64,000 bases of DNA from Mariniblastus sp. (GCA_028823415.1 JAPKBL010000006.1:19295-83294), one strand, 5' to 3'. Shown: positions 16,596-26,483, numbered from the stretch's first letter. The notes: generated by a model not told the origin, from the letters alone. A program made the numbers and translations.

Positions 16596-17258
16596 ATGTT
16601 CGAAAATTACAACCGAAAAATGATAACCATTTTATCCCTCTCCATATTGGCAATGGTGGTAGGTATCGTTCCGAATTCTGCTGTCGGTCAGACGCCGTCT
16701 TTTTTTGAGCGAAGGGTTCAAGGAAGTGGCAACTTGATCACCGATGTCAAAGCAAGGCAGCCCGGAGATTTGTTGTTCGTTCTTATTAATGAGCAATCGG
16801 ATATCGAAAACAAGGATAATCGTCAGCTTCGGAAGACAAATTCAGCGAACACCTCTAACAGTGGTTCCTACGCGATGGGTGGAGGAATTGGGTCAGGCGG
16901 TGGAAACTTAACCGCTTCATCCGATGCTACGGCGAATCGGGACTTCCAAGGTGATACAAAATTCAAGAGCGAGCGGGAATTTAAGGATCGATTTACAGTT
17001 ACAGTCGTGGATCGACTTCAGAATGGAAATTTACTGATTCGTGGGAAACGGAAGGTCTCACTGGAGGGCGATGGTCGTGTATTGATCCTGACGGGGATAG
17101 TTCGTGCGGTCGATGTCAATGCCACCAATGAGATCTCGTCGAAACAGATTGGAGAGTTAGACATTCGCTATGAGACAAGTGTAAATGAGGGTGCTGAGAA
17201 GCACTTTTTCAATCAAGGATGGTTAGGAAGAAAACTGAATCGTTGGTGGCCGTACTAG
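16596..17258 (+). CDS. flgH: Flagellar L-ring protein FlgH, without a lipoprotein cysteine
   Basis: FlgH forms the outer-membrane L-ring bushing. The family blocks GDLLFVLINEQSDIENKDN, FKSEREFKDRFTVTVVDRL and GNLLIRGKRKVSLEGDGRVL are present, ending in a QGWLGRKLNRWWPY tail. The ATG at 16596 follows an AGGTGAG ribosome-binding site. FlgH is usually a lipoprotein, but no cysteine occurs anywhere in this protein; a standard signal peptide ending near SAVGQ is seen instead. Followed by flgI. Confidence 0.92.
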   Translation: MFENYNRKMITILSLSILAMVVGIVPNSAVGQTPSFFERRVQGSGNLITDVKARQPGDLLFVLINEQSDIENKDNRQLRKTNSANTSNSGSYAMGGGIGSGGGNLTASSDATANRDFQGDTKFKSEREFKDRFTVTVVDRLQNGNLLIRGKRKVSLEGDGRVLILTGIVRAVDVNATNEISSKQIGELDIRYETSVNEGAEKHFFNQGWLGRKLNRWWPY

Positions 17259-17307
17259 GTTTGGAGCTGGAGAAGCGTAAGTTTTTTTGATTGGAATGGA
17301 ATTCGAT

Positions 17308-18528
17308 ATGATTCGAGTTGGTACAGTTTTAAGGCAATTTGCTCTGACTTTATTGGTCGGTTGCGGAATGATTTGTTTCGGAGGATCGATCTGTTTCGGT
17401 CAGGCGGCTGCCAACCCGGCTGATCCCGTTCCAATTCCCAATCCACCTCAGAGTCTCAGCAGCGGGGCCGGGGGGTCGTTGGCAAGATCCACAAGCGCAC
17501 CGATAATAAAGCACCGTATCAAAGATATTACTAGGCTTAGCTCCGATCGAACAAATAGACTCTCGGGCTTGGGACTGGTTCTTGGATTGGGTGATGGAGG
17601 CAGTAAATCCGCGGATACAGCCCAGGCGCTAAGAAATTACTATAAGAATAATGAAATCATCATCGAGGATGTGGCCAAGGGAGGTGCAGCGCTCGTAACT
17701 GTCTCACTAGACGTTCCCGCAAACTATCGTCCTGGTGAGAAGCTAATTGGCACGGTTGCCGCAAGTGATGAATCTACTTCGCTGTATGGTGGCGTCTTAG
17801 TGTCAACGATTTTGAGAGTTTATCCCGACGGAGAAGGATACGCCGTTGCATCGGGGCCACTGACTGTTGGCGGCTTTTCTGTTGGCGGCCTGGGGGCGAG
17901 TGTCACGAAGAACCATCCCACCAAGGCGAAGGTGTCTGTGCAGATTGAGCGAAAGTTACAAAATGAATCGCCCTTTTCAAGTAAAACATTCGATTTGTTA
18001 CTTTTGAACAAAGATCGAAGCACAGCGGTTGCCATTGAAGAGGCGATCAACGCTGTTTTTCCGGGAGCTTCCAAGGGGCTTGATAGTGGAGTGGTTCAGG
18101 TCTGTTTTCCAGCAGAATTTGAAAAGAATAAGCTGAAGTTTGTGAGTCAGATTGAACGGTTAAAAGTGTTAACCGATAGTCGAGCTGTGGTGGTTATTAA
18201 TGAGTCAACGGGGTCTATCGTAATAGGAAAACACGTCAAACTGTCGACGTTTACGTTCGGTTATGAAGACTTGATCGTGACTGTTAACGAAACACCGATC
18301 GTTTCGCAACCGGGACCTTTCTCTGACGGGAAAACCGAAGTTTTGGAGCGTACAGAAATTACCGCCACCGAATCGGGCGGGGATTACAAATTAATGGCAG
18401 AGCAGCCGACGGTGCAAGACCTTCAGAACTTACTCAATCAGCTGGGGGTGCCGCCACGCGATTTGATTCCTATTTTGGAACAGGCCGCAAGATTGGGCGC
18501 TCTGCAGGCGGAATTGGTACTTGAATAA
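17308..18528 (+). CDS. flgI: Flagellar P-ring protein FlgI
   Basis: FlgI forms the periplasmic P-ring around the rod. After a signal peptide and a ~45-residue Pro/Gly/Ser linker comes the family block RIKDITRLSSDRTNRLSGLG and GLVLGLGDGGSKSADTAQAL. The C-terminus shows the usual PTVQDLQNLLNQLGVPPRDL and IPILEQAARLGALQAELV. The presence of FlgH and FlgI indicates a Gram-negative-type envelope. The start is uncertain (TTG 17287, ATG 17296 or ATG 17308). Confidence 0.96.
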   Translation: MIRVGTVLRQFALTLLVGCGMICFGGSICFGQAAANPADPVPIPNPPQSLSSGAGGSLARSTSAPIIKHRIKDITRLSSDRTNRLSGLGLVLGLGDGGSKSADTAQALRNYYKNNEIIIEDVAKGGAALVTVSLDVPANYRPGEKLIGTVAASDESTSLYGGVLVSTILRVYPDGEGYAVASGPLTVGGFSVGGLGASVTKNHPTKAKVSVQIERKLQNESPFSSKTFDLLLLNKDRSTAVAIEEAINAVFPGASKGLDSGVVQVCFPAEFEKNKLKFVSQIERLKVLTDSRAVVVINESTGSIVIGKHVKLSTFTFGYEDLIVTVNETPIVSQPGPFSDGKTEVLERTEITATESGGDYKLMAEQPTVQDLQNLLNQLGVPPRDLIPILEQAARLGALQAELVLE

Positions 18529-18592
18529 CGTATTGCGATAACGCATCGCTCGCAGTGTTGGTGAAACAAAACCTAGGTCGCGGGATTTTAAA

Positions 18593-18973
18593 ATGAATAA
18601 CAACATCGGTAATTCGCTGGGTGCGGTGAATTTGCAGGCTGGCCAATTGGAGCAACTTGCCGGGCTCGAGCGGGGGTTTAATGCGCGTTTTGATGCTGAA
18701 GCAGAAGCCGCCGCGAGTGAATTTGAATCGGTTTTCCTCTCGCTGATGCTGAAAGAGATGCGGAATACTCTGGACAGTGACGAGGGAGGGCTGTTCGGCG
18801 GAGAGGGAAGCGATACTTTTGGAGGTATGTTCGATATGTTTATGGGACAACATCTCTCAGAGTCGCGGCCTTTAGGAATTGGTGACGCTATCCAGGCGCA
18901 TATCTCAAAGTTGTCGTCCATTGAAGCGAGCGCCGCTGCAATCTATCGCCAAAATAATGGTGATAGTGAGTAG
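18593..18973 (+). CDS. flgJ: FlgJ rod-binding domain protein (no muramidase domain)
   Basis: This 126-residue protein corresponds to only the N-terminal rod-scaffold half of enterobacterial FlgJ. The family block is AAASEFESVFLSLMLKEMRNT followed by GGEGSDTFGGMFDMFMGQH. The peptidoglycan hydrolase half is absent, so another enzyme must open the wall for rod growth. It lies after flgI and before the flgN-flgK-flgL group. Confidence 0.9.
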   Translation: MNNNIGNSLGAVNLQAGQLEQLAGLERGFNARFDAEAEAAASEFESVFLSLMLKEMRNTLDSDEGGLFGGEGSDTFGGMFDMFMGQHLSESRPLGIGDAIQAHISKLSSIEASAAAIYRQNNGDSE

Positions 18974-18998
18974 TTAAAGGATTAAATCAAAAAGACTC

Positions 18999-19014
18999 CG
19001 GCAATGGCAGTGCT
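18999..19014 (+). promoter_or_regulatory. Candidate sigma-54 promoter for flgN-flgK-flgL
   Basis: The sequence CGGCAATGGCAGTGCT keeps GG and GC at the required ten-base spacing and matches GGCA and TGCT of the consensus. A start near 19025 would leave a 57-bp leader before the flgN ATG. Weaker than the flgF and fliK elements. Confidence 0.45.
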
Positions 19015-19081
19015 ATGTGGTTTTTTTCGATGGTTGAACAAGTGGTAAGACGGTTACGAAAGTCACAATGAAGAGAGACTA

Positions 19082-19690
19082 ATGGAAAATCAACAAAGAC
19101 AAGACCGGCTGATTGAGAAGACGCGGCAGGTCATGCAGCATCTCCGCCAGGAATCCGTTTTGCTCGACGCGGTGATTGAATCGAGTTTAGAGGTTCAGTC
19201 TATTTTAAAAGAGCAGCGCAACCGACAGACGGGGGAGATGGTTCCGAAAAACAGCGATGTTGAATCCGAAAATAAATCGGAATTGACGCGCGCTCATTAC
19301 ACCGACAACGAAGAGGTTCGCACCCGGTTAAACCGCTTGAATACCGAGATTACAGAGAAGTTTCATCCGGTCCTTGAGGCACGGAAAAAACTGCCGCTCC
19401 TTTTAAATGAATTGGAAATCCAGTCGGAAGGCCCGATTTCGGTGACTCAAATATCACGCAAGCTAACCGAGCCCATGAAAAGCGAATTGATGACATTGCG
19501 GAATGAGGTGAAATCCAAATACAACGAGTTTTCTGCAATCGCAATGGGGAATCAAACGGTTCTCGTTTATACGCTGAATTACTTTGATCAATTGTTGACC
19601 GGCAATCGGACAAGTTTAAATTCTTATGATGCCTCGGGGCAGACGCAAACGGTATCTTCGGGTTCCGGATTCCTCAAAACGAGCTGTTAG
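19082..19690 (+). CDS. flgN: FlgN-like export chaperone
   Basis: The 202-residue product is highly charged and helical throughout, with heptad-like segments (KTRQVMQHLRQESVLLDAVI, then RLNTEITEKFHPVLEARKKL) and a Ser/Thr-rich tail (YDASGQTQTVSSGSGF) as in FlgN proteins. It is 9 bp upstream of flgK, exactly where FlgN, the chaperone for FlgK and FlgL, is usually encoded. The sequence match is weak, so the call leans on position. Confidence 0.65.
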   Translation: MENQQRQDRLIEKTRQVMQHLRQESVLLDAVIESSLEVQSILKEQRNRQTGEMVPKNSDVESENKSELTRAHYTDNEEVRTRLNRLNTEITEKFHPVLEARKKLPLLLNELEIQSEGPISVTQISRKLTEPMKSELMTLRNEVKSKYNEFSAIAMGNQTVLVYTLNYFDQLLTGNRTSLNSYDASGQTQTVSSGSGFLKTSC

Positions 19691-19699
19691 AGTGAAAAC

Positions 19700-21658
19700 A
19701 TGAATCTAAATATTGGACTATCGGCGATTCAGGCTAGTCAGTTTGCGATCAATACCATTTCGCATAATCTGGCTAACGCGAGTACCGAAGGATATCATCG
19801 CCAGGATGTCTTACTTAACACCCGCCGTTCGACAATCGTCGATGGGAAGGTGGCCGGGTCGGGCGTTAATGTCGGCCAGTTACGGCGCATTCGAAACAAT
19901 ATTACCGAAACGGCCTATACGAATTCCACTTCTGATTTAAGCCGAATCGATCAGAGCCTGATGTTGGAGTCTCGGATAGAATCGATTCTCACGGTAGGCG
20001 ATGGCTCGATCCAGGACGCGCTTAACGGGCTCTTTGATGAAATGTCACGGCTGTCCGCAAATCCCGGGGAGATTTCATTGCGGAATTCCGTTTTGAATCA
20101 GGCCGGAAACTTAGCAAGCCGTATCCGAGAGACGTCTAGTCAGTTCGTCGACATTAAAGACGGTGTCAAGCAACAGATTCAATTGGAGGTCGATACCCTC
20201 AACCTGGAAATTGAGGAATTGGTGGGGTTGCAGAACCAAATCAATGCTTCGATTGAGGGCAGAGCTCCCAATGATCTATTAGACAAACGCGATCAACTTG
20301 TGAATCGAATTGCCGAACGTGTCGACGTACAGCGATTTGAGTTTGTGCAAAATAAGATGGGACTTGGGCTGGCCGGAAGTACGGTAAACATCGGCATGAC
20401 ACCAATTCGTTTTGAAACGGTGACGGATGCCGCAGGTGGCATACAGGTTCAGCTTGAGAATGGTGACCGGCCCGTTGAGTTTGCCGGCGGAAGAATTGCG
20501 GCACTTCTGGACGTGCACAATAATATGATCGGGGGCTTTGCAGGTCAGGTTGATACTTTTGCTGCGGAACTTATCTCTCAGATGGATCAGTTGCACGCGG
20601 TTGGCATTGGGATTGATGGACCATTTAAAACATTGCAAGGCGCTCGACCAGTCAGCGATGTTGATTTGCCGTTAGCCGAGTCGGCAGTTTTTCCCATCGA
20701 AGCCGGGGAACTGTTTGTGACGATTACGTCTCCCTCGGGGGAACGGCGGACGACCGGGATTACCATTGATCCGGCTACCGATTCGTTGCGTGATGTCGCG
20801 ACCAAGATCACGACAATCAGCAATGTCCAGGCGGTCGTCGACAGCAACACAGGTAAAATGTCTGTCATCGCACAGCCTGGTTATCACTTTGATTTTACTG
20901 GTCGGATGGAGACCACACCCGACTTGGCTGGCGTGACGGGATCCGCGATTCCTGCCGTTGGTGGAAACTATACGGGCGACCAAAATCAAGCTTACACCCT
21001 CACCGCGATTGGAACTGGAGAGATCGGTAAGACGGTTGGGTTAAAAATCCAGGTGGCTGATTCCAACGGTACCGTGATTGATGAGCTTGAGGTCGGAGAC
21101 GGGTATGCAGCCGGGGATCCACTTGATCTTGGTCAGGGGGTATCGTTGCAATTAGGTGTGGGCGATCTGGTGGCAGGTGATAACTTCGACGTTGTCGTGG
21201 TAGCCAACTCCGACACTAGCGGTTTACTCTCGGCCATCGGTTTGAACAATTTTTTTACAGGACAGGACGCTGGTAGTATCGATCTTGATTCAAGGATTAA
21301 GGGGAATCCAGATGCGATTGCCACTTCCCAATCGGGAGATTTGGCTGACACCAACAATCTCAAGGGCCTTATCGAAATGCGAAATCAATTCGTAGATGGA
21401 AAGGGCGCAACGTTCGAAAATTACCTCGGGGAACTCAATTCTGAAATTGGCTTCCGCGTACAGGCTTCTATTAGCGTACAAGGCAGTCTCTCCGATTTGC
21501 AATTTCTATACGCAACGGAGCGAGATTCTGTGTCCGGAGTCGATGTTAATGAGGAACTCATTAGCTTGACCCAATATCAAAAAACTTATGAGGCTGCGAT
21601 TCAAGTCGTGCGATCCATGGAAGCCATGCTCGACGAATTGTTTCAAATGATCAGGTAA
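19700..21658 (+). CDS. flgK: Hook-filament junction protein FlgK (HAP1)
   Basis: FlgK forms the first junction zone between hook and filament. The N-terminus has INTISHNLANASTEGYHRQD, and the HAP1 block EISLRNSVLNQAGNLASRIR follows near residue 130. The C-terminus has VNEELISLTQYQKTYEAAIQ. The central ~300 residues are variable Gly/Asp/Thr-rich beta domains. It is 4 bp upstream of flgL. Confidence 0.95.
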   Translation: MNLNIGLSAIQASQFAINTISHNLANASTEGYHRQDVLLNTRRSTIVDGKVAGSGVNVGQLRRIRNNITETAYTNSTSDLSRIDQSLMLESRIESILTVGDGSIQDALNGLFDEMSRLSANPGEISLRNSVLNQAGNLASRIRETSSQFVDIKDGVKQQIQLEVDTLNLEIEELVGLQNQINASIEGRAPNDLLDKRDQLVNRIAERVDVQRFEFVQNKMGLGLAGSTVNIGMTPIRFETVTDAAGGIQVQLENGDRPVEFAGGRIAALLDVHNNMIGGFAGQVDTFAAELISQMDQLHAVGIGIDGPFKTLQGARPVSDVDLPLAESAVFPIEAGELFVTITSPSGERRTTGITIDPATDSLRDVATKITTISNVQAVVDSNTGKMSVIAQPGYHFDFTGRMETTPDLAGVTGSAIPAVGGNYTGDQNQAYTLTAIGTGEIGKTVGLKIQVADSNGTVIDELEVGDGYAAGDPLDLGQGVSLQLGVGDLVAGDNFDVVVVANSDTSGLLSAIGLNNFFTGQDAGSIDLDSRIKGNPDAIATSQSGDLADTNNLKGLIEMRNQFVDGKGATFENYLGELNSEIGFRVQASISVQGSLSDLQFLYATERDSVSGVDVNEELISLTQYQKTYEAAIQVVRSMEAMLDELFQMIR

Positions 21659-21662
21659 TTTA

Positions 21663-23120
21663 ATGCTCTTTCGAACCACATCGCAAACGAATACGAATCA
21701 GGCAATTCGATTTGTCGCGAATTTCAATTCAAATATTTCTAAATATCAGCGTCAGATTTCCTCGGGTGTACGCCTCGAAAGGGCGTCTGATGACCCGGTG
21801 GCGTTTCGCCAAATTACTACGTTATCGACTCAGCTTCAGCATTTGCAGTCGGACGTGTTGGCTGTCAACGATACCGAGGCAAAGCTCAACATGAGCGTGC
21901 TCAACATGCAGCAGTCACACGATATTCTTGTCCAGGCGAAATCGCTTGCGCAGCAGGGAGTTCAGGCAAATACGCCCAGTGCTCGAAATGCAATTGCGAT
22001 TGAAGTTGAAAGTTTACTGGAAAACATGAAGGACATTGCAAGTTCTCAACTAGGGGGTTCGTATCTGTATTCAGGCGTTCGCGCAGACCAGCCGCCCTAT
22101 CAATTTGGGGACCCTCAAGTGGAGGGAGGGCCTTTGGTTGCTGATTATCAAGGTGCTTCGGAGAGTAGCTATGCCTATATTGGGACAAGGGTATCAATTG
22201 AGACATTTTATGCTGGCGAGGAAGTTTTCGAAAACGCCGATCGAAGTGAGATGCTTGTCTACGGAGAGACCGGCGCCAAAAATGGGGCGGGAACTGACAG
22301 TATGGTCGGGAGGGCTAATTTAGTAGTTTCGCACACCTTAACCACTTTTGATGGAACATCCGGCGTCTTGCCGGGGGCGAGTTCTGTTGACGGAGATTCA
22401 GTGATTGGGCCCTCAGGCGACAACCAAATAACCGTGGTGGATACCAGTGGAACCGGTGCGTTCGGTACCGTTCAGTTGAACGGCGGTGAGACCCTCTCGT
22501 GGTCCAACACGGATGTTGACCTGCAGGTGACCGGTCCCAGCGGACGCCACGTTTATCTCGATATGAGTTCTGTTATTCCCGGATTTAGCGGAACCGACGG
22601 ATTAACTGCGGATGGAACGATCAGTGTGGATGGAGGCAATACCAGCCTCGCTATTGATTTTTCTGCGAGTCAGACGATTGTCGATTCATTGAGTGGTGGT
22701 CAGGCACACATCGATACACAGGAAATCAGTCGTACCGGAACCGATTATCTGGAGTTTCCGGGAACCGCCAATGCTTTTCAAGTGCTTCACGAGTTGGCCC
22801 AAGACCTTCGAAACAGTCGCGATATGAGCAACGCTAATTATGCGAATGCTTTAGATCGCAGAATTGGAGATTTGGGCGAGATTGCAGATCATGTACTGGT
22901 GACAATGGGGCGTCAGTCTGCATCATTGCAGTCACTAAAAGAACTGGAATATCGAATCGAGGACCTCGAGCTTGAAGTGGAAACGCAGCTAAGTGACGTG
23001 AAGTCAACCAATATTCCGGAAACTGTTCTGCGTTTGCAAAACGAACAGTCGTTGTTGGAGTTTACTTACTCCGTGACGGCTCAAATTACTTCTACCAGCT
23101 TACTGAATTTCCTTCGTTAA
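21663..23120 (+). CDS. flgL: Hook-filament junction protein FlgL (HAP3)
   Basis: FlgL is the second junction protein and is flagellin-like at both ends. The N-terminus has KYQRQISSGVRLERASDDPV, the typical flagellin/FlgL signature. The C-terminus has an EYRIEDLELEVETQLSDVKS helix and ends TSTSLLNFLR. The central region (about residues 200-360) is variable and Gly/Asp/Ser-rich. It ends the flgF-flgL run, facing an HDOD gene. Confidence 0.94.
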   Translation: MLFRTTSQTNTNQAIRFVANFNSNISKYQRQISSGVRLERASDDPVAFRQITTLSTQLQHLQSDVLAVNDTEAKLNMSVLNMQQSHDILVQAKSLAQQGVQANTPSARNAIAIEVESLLENMKDIASSQLGGSYLYSGVRADQPPYQFGDPQVEGGPLVADYQGASESSYAYIGTRVSIETFYAGEEVFENADRSEMLVYGETGAKNGAGTDSMVGRANLVVSHTLTTFDGTSGVLPGASSVDGDSVIGPSGDNQITVVDTSGTGAFGTVQLNGGETLSWSNTDVDLQVTGPSGRHVYLDMSSVIPGFSGTDGLTADGTISVDGGNTSLAIDFSASQTIVDSLSGGQAHIDTQEISRTGTDYLEFPGTANAFQVLHELAQDLRNSRDMSNANYANALDRRIGDLGEIADHVLVTMGRQSASLQSLKELEYRIEDLELEVETQLSDVKSTNIPETVLRLQNEQSLLEFTYSVTAQITSTSLLNFLR

Positions 23121-23154
23121 TGAATTAAATCAGGAATTTGAGCCCCGGGTGAAA

Positions 23155-23184
23155 TGGTTCTCAGGGTCACTGGCAGTGGAACCA
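23155..23184. terminator. Hairpin between convergent flgL and HDOD gene
   Basis: TGGTTC pairs with GAACCA and an inner CACTG pairs with CAGTG, with a 7-base bulge on one side. A T-rich run follows about 10 bp later on the plus strand. Its place between convergent genes fits a bidirectional terminator. Confidence 0.45.
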
Positions 23185-23203
23185 ATCGCAATCTTGGTTT
23201 TTT

Positions 23204-24115
23204 CTAAAGCCTGGAAAGTTGGCCGGAACTCTCAACGGACTCGCTTAAGATTTTTGGCCAAGCTTCGCCCAGCCTCGCGATGGAATTCTCAACCCCGAGT
23301 GTTTCCAATAGTCGAAGGCTGGCAAGATTCGTACAGTCGTACTCTTTTTCTAATTCTTGACGCTGATAATAGTTTGCCAAATCGTCAGCGACTGAAATCA
23401 AGGCGACGAATCGTTTAAATTTTCCCGACGCGGCAGGGTTGTGATGATGACGAGCAACACTGACTAATTCTTCGGGAAGGTGGTTGCGAAGTAGAAACCA
23501 CTCACCGACCTCGGCGTGGGAAGTTCCGATAAACTCGATTTCCTCTTTAATGACGTCATGCCGTTCGGTGAAGTCCATTGTATCGAGTAACTTAAACTCC
23601 TTCGGTGCAGCGGTGGCCAATAAGATTCTACCGACATCGTGTAATAAGCCTGCTGTGAATTCTTCTCCTTGAATTCCAAGCTTAAATAATTTGTTTAATT
23701 TGGTGCTAATCACGCCAGTTAAAAAACTATGTCTGGCGAGTATTTCACGGACATGAACTTCTTCCAAGTCCATTTGATTTAGCATGCTGGAATAGCATGA
23801 GACGAGAATCATTTGTTTGGTTTGCCGTGACCCGAGACGGTTGATCGCCATTTTCAGACAGGAAATGGGTTTCACGCCGGGAGCACGGGGGAATAACGGG
23901 CTGTTGGACAGCGACAAAATATCTCTGGTTAACCGAGGATCCTGCGCGATAATGTTTGCAAAAGCCTGGGTGCTGGCATTGGGGTCGTCGGCAATTGCAA
24001 TCGCCTTGGCGGCAACATCCGGAAGCATTTTTATTTCCCGGGCGGTTTGTATGAGCTGCTCAGTTAGCTTTCGTTTCGAATCGGTATTCGGGAGGTTAAG
24101 GATCGTGTTATTCAC
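23204..24115 (-). CDS. HDOD domain signalling protein
   Basis: The HDOD domain is a divergent HD-type module without full phosphodiesterase activity, used in signal output. It spans about residues 28-220 (IKMLPDVAAKAIAIADDPNA, then IIAQDPRLTRDILSLSNSPL, then EEFTAGLLHDVGRILLA). No receiver or GGDEF domain is attached. It is the last gene of the fliC-fliD-fliS-asnB strand run, though about 300 bp after asnB, so it may have its own promoter. In other bacteria HDOD proteins near flagellar genes affect motility; here that is inferred. Confidence 0.85.
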   Translation of the reverse strand: MNNTILNLPNTDSKRKLTEQLIQTAREIKMLPDVAAKAIAIADDPNASTQAFANIIAQDPRLTRDILSLSNSPLFPRAPGVKPISCLKMAINRLGSRQTKQMILVSCYSSMLNQMDLEEVHVREILARHSFLTGVISTKLNKLFKLGIQGEEFTAGLLHDVGRILLATAAPKEFKLLDTMDFTERHDVIKEEIEFIGTSHAEVGEWFLLRNHLPEELVSVARHHHNPAASGKFKRFVALISVADDLANYYQRQELEKEYDCTNLASLRLLETLGVENSIARLGEAWPKILSESVESSGQLSRL

Positions 24116-24415
24116 AATAATTTCCGACTGGATTAGGAAGGCATCGTTGAAAAAAATATCGTTTGATAAAAAACATGCGTATTACGAGATTATAGAACAC
24201 GCTAATGAGCCGGTGACGGTTGCTTTTTAGTTTTTTCGAGTTGCTACCATCGCGCGCGAATTATCTTAGTAAAAGAATCGAAGTAATTTGAATCTGGATG
24301 TGATAATTGTTTTAGGAAATCCGACAAACGTCCTTGGACGCGGCTCGCGTTGATGCCTGTGCTTATTTTATCGATTATTAGGTTCTCGTGAGGCAGGATT
24401 GCGGAAACGTGTTAT
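24116..24415. other. Gap upstream of HDOD gene
   Basis: These 300 bp between the asparagine synthetase-like gene and the HDOD gene (both minus strand) are A+T-rich. No ORF, consensus sigma-54 or sigma-28 element, or strong hairpin was found. Confidence 0.4.
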
Positions 24416-26326
24416 TTAATCGAAACACTGCTCGCCCCAAATAATTGTGTTGATTAATGGCCATTTCCAAAGCGAGAGCCCATCAGGAAAGTTGGCCACT
24501 TCTGCGAGCGCTTCGGGCCGAAAGAGGGTCTTTGCAAAATCACTGCTTACAAGCTTGTCCTTGATCCAGGGCTGCCAATCCGAACTAAGCCAGCGAGGGA
24601 GCGGAGTTGGAAAACTCATTTTAGGGCGTTGCGCGAGCGCGGTAGGCATAAGGCCGGAAGCGACTGACCTTAAGATCCGTTTGGACCGAAGGCTGCCTCG
24701 TTGCGATAAAGCCAAAGAATTGAGCCAGGTAGATTTTTCACCTGGCGCGAGGTCTATTTTATAGTCGTGTGGGAGCTTGACAGCATTTTCAATAACGACA
24801 TGGTCTGCAAAGGGCACTCGCGCTTCGAGGCTGGCTGCCATGGTGGCTGTGTCGAGTCGCCTTAAGAGGCTTTCAAGATTGACACTTATTAACACACCGG
24901 CGTATTTTTCGGCGGTAGGGATATCCCCGTGCGAGTCGAACATTTGTTGGTAATGCGAGGTGATGTTCTGCGGTATGTCATCGGAAAAATATTCCGGACG
25001 GAAGAGCGCTTTTTGCGCACTCCATGGGATCAAGCCGTTGGATGACAGATAGTGCTCGGCAAGCGAACCGAATTTATCTTGACCATATTGCTGGTTTAGG
25101 CCATTTCGAAATTCAGCTTGTTGTGTTTCATTTAATTCGTTGGTGCGTTGGGCGCGATCGAAGTCGTTTCCGGACCAATGCTGAATCGCGTAACCGCAGA
25201 ATGCCTCGTCCGCGCCTTCACCTCCAAGTGCAACGCCACAAAACTTTTTCAAATGCTTTGCGATGTTGAAAATAATGGTGTCAGTTGGTGTCGCTAGCGG
25301 AGATTCGAGTTTGCCGACTAACGCTTGCCAACTGTCGAGGTATTGTTCGCTAGTGATTCGTACTTCCGAATAATCAAAATCGAGATGAGAGGCGCAGGAG
25401 CGCGCGAATTCAAAATCGCTGCCGGCTTCGTTAGTGGGTGGATTATCGATCCCTCCACCACAGACCCCAACCATTTTATTGCCAGATTGTTGTCGCACCA
25501 AAGTTGCCAAGGTATTGGAGTCAACTCCGCCGCTCATCATCATGCCGACGTTAACATCGCTCTTGAGGTGTTGTTGGACGGTGTGCTTGAGCGACTCGCC
25601 AAGCTGGGTTGCTGCGTCTTCAAATCCGAGGTTGGACGTTGTCGCTTGTGTGGGAGGAACCCAGTAGAAATCGCTGTTCAAATCTGGGTATTGAAAGGTG
25701 ACGATTTCACCTGGCAGCAAGGTTGAAATTCCCTGAAAAACGGTATCTCGGCCAAGAGTGATTCTAAGTGTTTGGAGGTAGTGAGAGATGGCCGCAAAAT
25801 TCGGTTGCGATGTAAATCGAGGGTGCATTCGGATGGCGGCGACCGAGCTGGCGAAGATAAAGTCTCCGTCAATCGCGGCATAAAACAGCGGTTTCATGCC
25901 GACTCGATCGCGTACCAGCCATGCTTTTCCCGTGCTCAGCTCAATCGCGGCAAAAGCGAACATGCCGCGGATCTTATCAATACACTTTTTGCCCCACAGC
26001 GCCCAAGCTTCTGCTAAGACCTCGGTATCGCAATTGGTGTGTAGCTGGATTCCATTCTCCGAGAGTGATTTGGCAATTTCATCGTCATTGTAAATTTCGC
26101 CGTTGTAGACGAACGCATATTTGCCGTTTTGAGAAATCCAAGGTTGCTGGCCATGCGCGATATCCCGAATCGCAAGTCGGCGATGCGCCAAGGTGATATT
26201 GGAATGCCGAAAAAAACCTGCCCCGTCGGGGCCGCGATCTTCCATCGTGTCGCGCATCTTAAGCACACGCGACTCATCCAGTGAGTCGCCGTTCGGGCCG
26301 GTGATAATGCCCAGAATTCCACACAT
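24416..26326 (-). CDS. asnB: Asparagine synthetase-like amidotransferase (AsnB family)
   Basis: AsnB enzymes transfer glutamine amide nitrogen to an activated carboxylate. The ATG at 26326 puts the catalytic Cys at position 2 (MCGILGI), which favours it over upstream starts. Glutaminase residues are visible in LAHRRLAI, VYNGEIYN and NCDTEV. The synthetase domain has the pyrophosphate loop SGGVDS at about 265-270 and GGEGADEAFCGY near 385. Length 636 suits class B AsnB. It sits downstream of fliC, fliD and fliS on the same strand. WbpS/WbmI-type relatives amidate sugars in glycan pathways, so a role in filament modification is possible; free asparagine synthesis is the default. Confidence 0.88.
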   Translation of the reverse strand: MCGILGIITGPNGDSLDESRVLKMRDTMEDRGPDGAGFFRHSNITLAHRRLAIRDIAHGQQPWISQNGKYAFVYNGEIYNDDEIAKSLSENGIQLHTNCDTEVLAEAWALWGKKCIDKIRGMFAFAAIELSTGKAWLVRDRVGMKPLFYAAIDGDFIFASSVAAIRMHPRFTSQPNFAAISHYLQTLRITLGRDTVFQGISTLLPGEIVTFQYPDLNSDFYWVPPTQATTSNLGFEDAATQLGESLKHTVQQHLKSDVNVGMMMSGGVDSNTLATLVRQQSGNKMVGVCGGGIDNPPTNEAGSDFEFARSCASHLDFDYSEVRITSEQYLDSWQALVGKLESPLATPTDTIIFNIAKHLKKFCGVALGGEGADEAFCGYAIQHWSGNDFDRAQRTNELNETQQAEFRNGLNQQYGQDKFGSLAEHYLSSNGLIPWSAQKALFRPEYFSDDIPQNITSHYQQMFDSHGDIPTAEKYAGVLISVNLESLLRRLDTATMAASLEARVPFADHVVIENAVKLPHDYKIDLAPGEKSTWLNSLALSQRGSLRSKRILRSVASGLMPTALAQRPKMSFPTPLPRWLSSDWQPWIKDKLVSSDFAKTLFRPEALAEVANFPDGLSLWKWPLINTIIWGEQCFD

Positions 26327-26483
26327 AACAATCCATTTTTTAGGGAAAGGTACCGCAAGATCACCCGCCAAGTCGTCGTTGACGCAGATCCATCAACGGA
26401 GAGGTCGTTTTTTCCTTGCGGAATCTAAGCCACTGAGGGGTTCAATGGAGCGCAATGTTTCCGGAAAGGACGTTGAGACTTGC

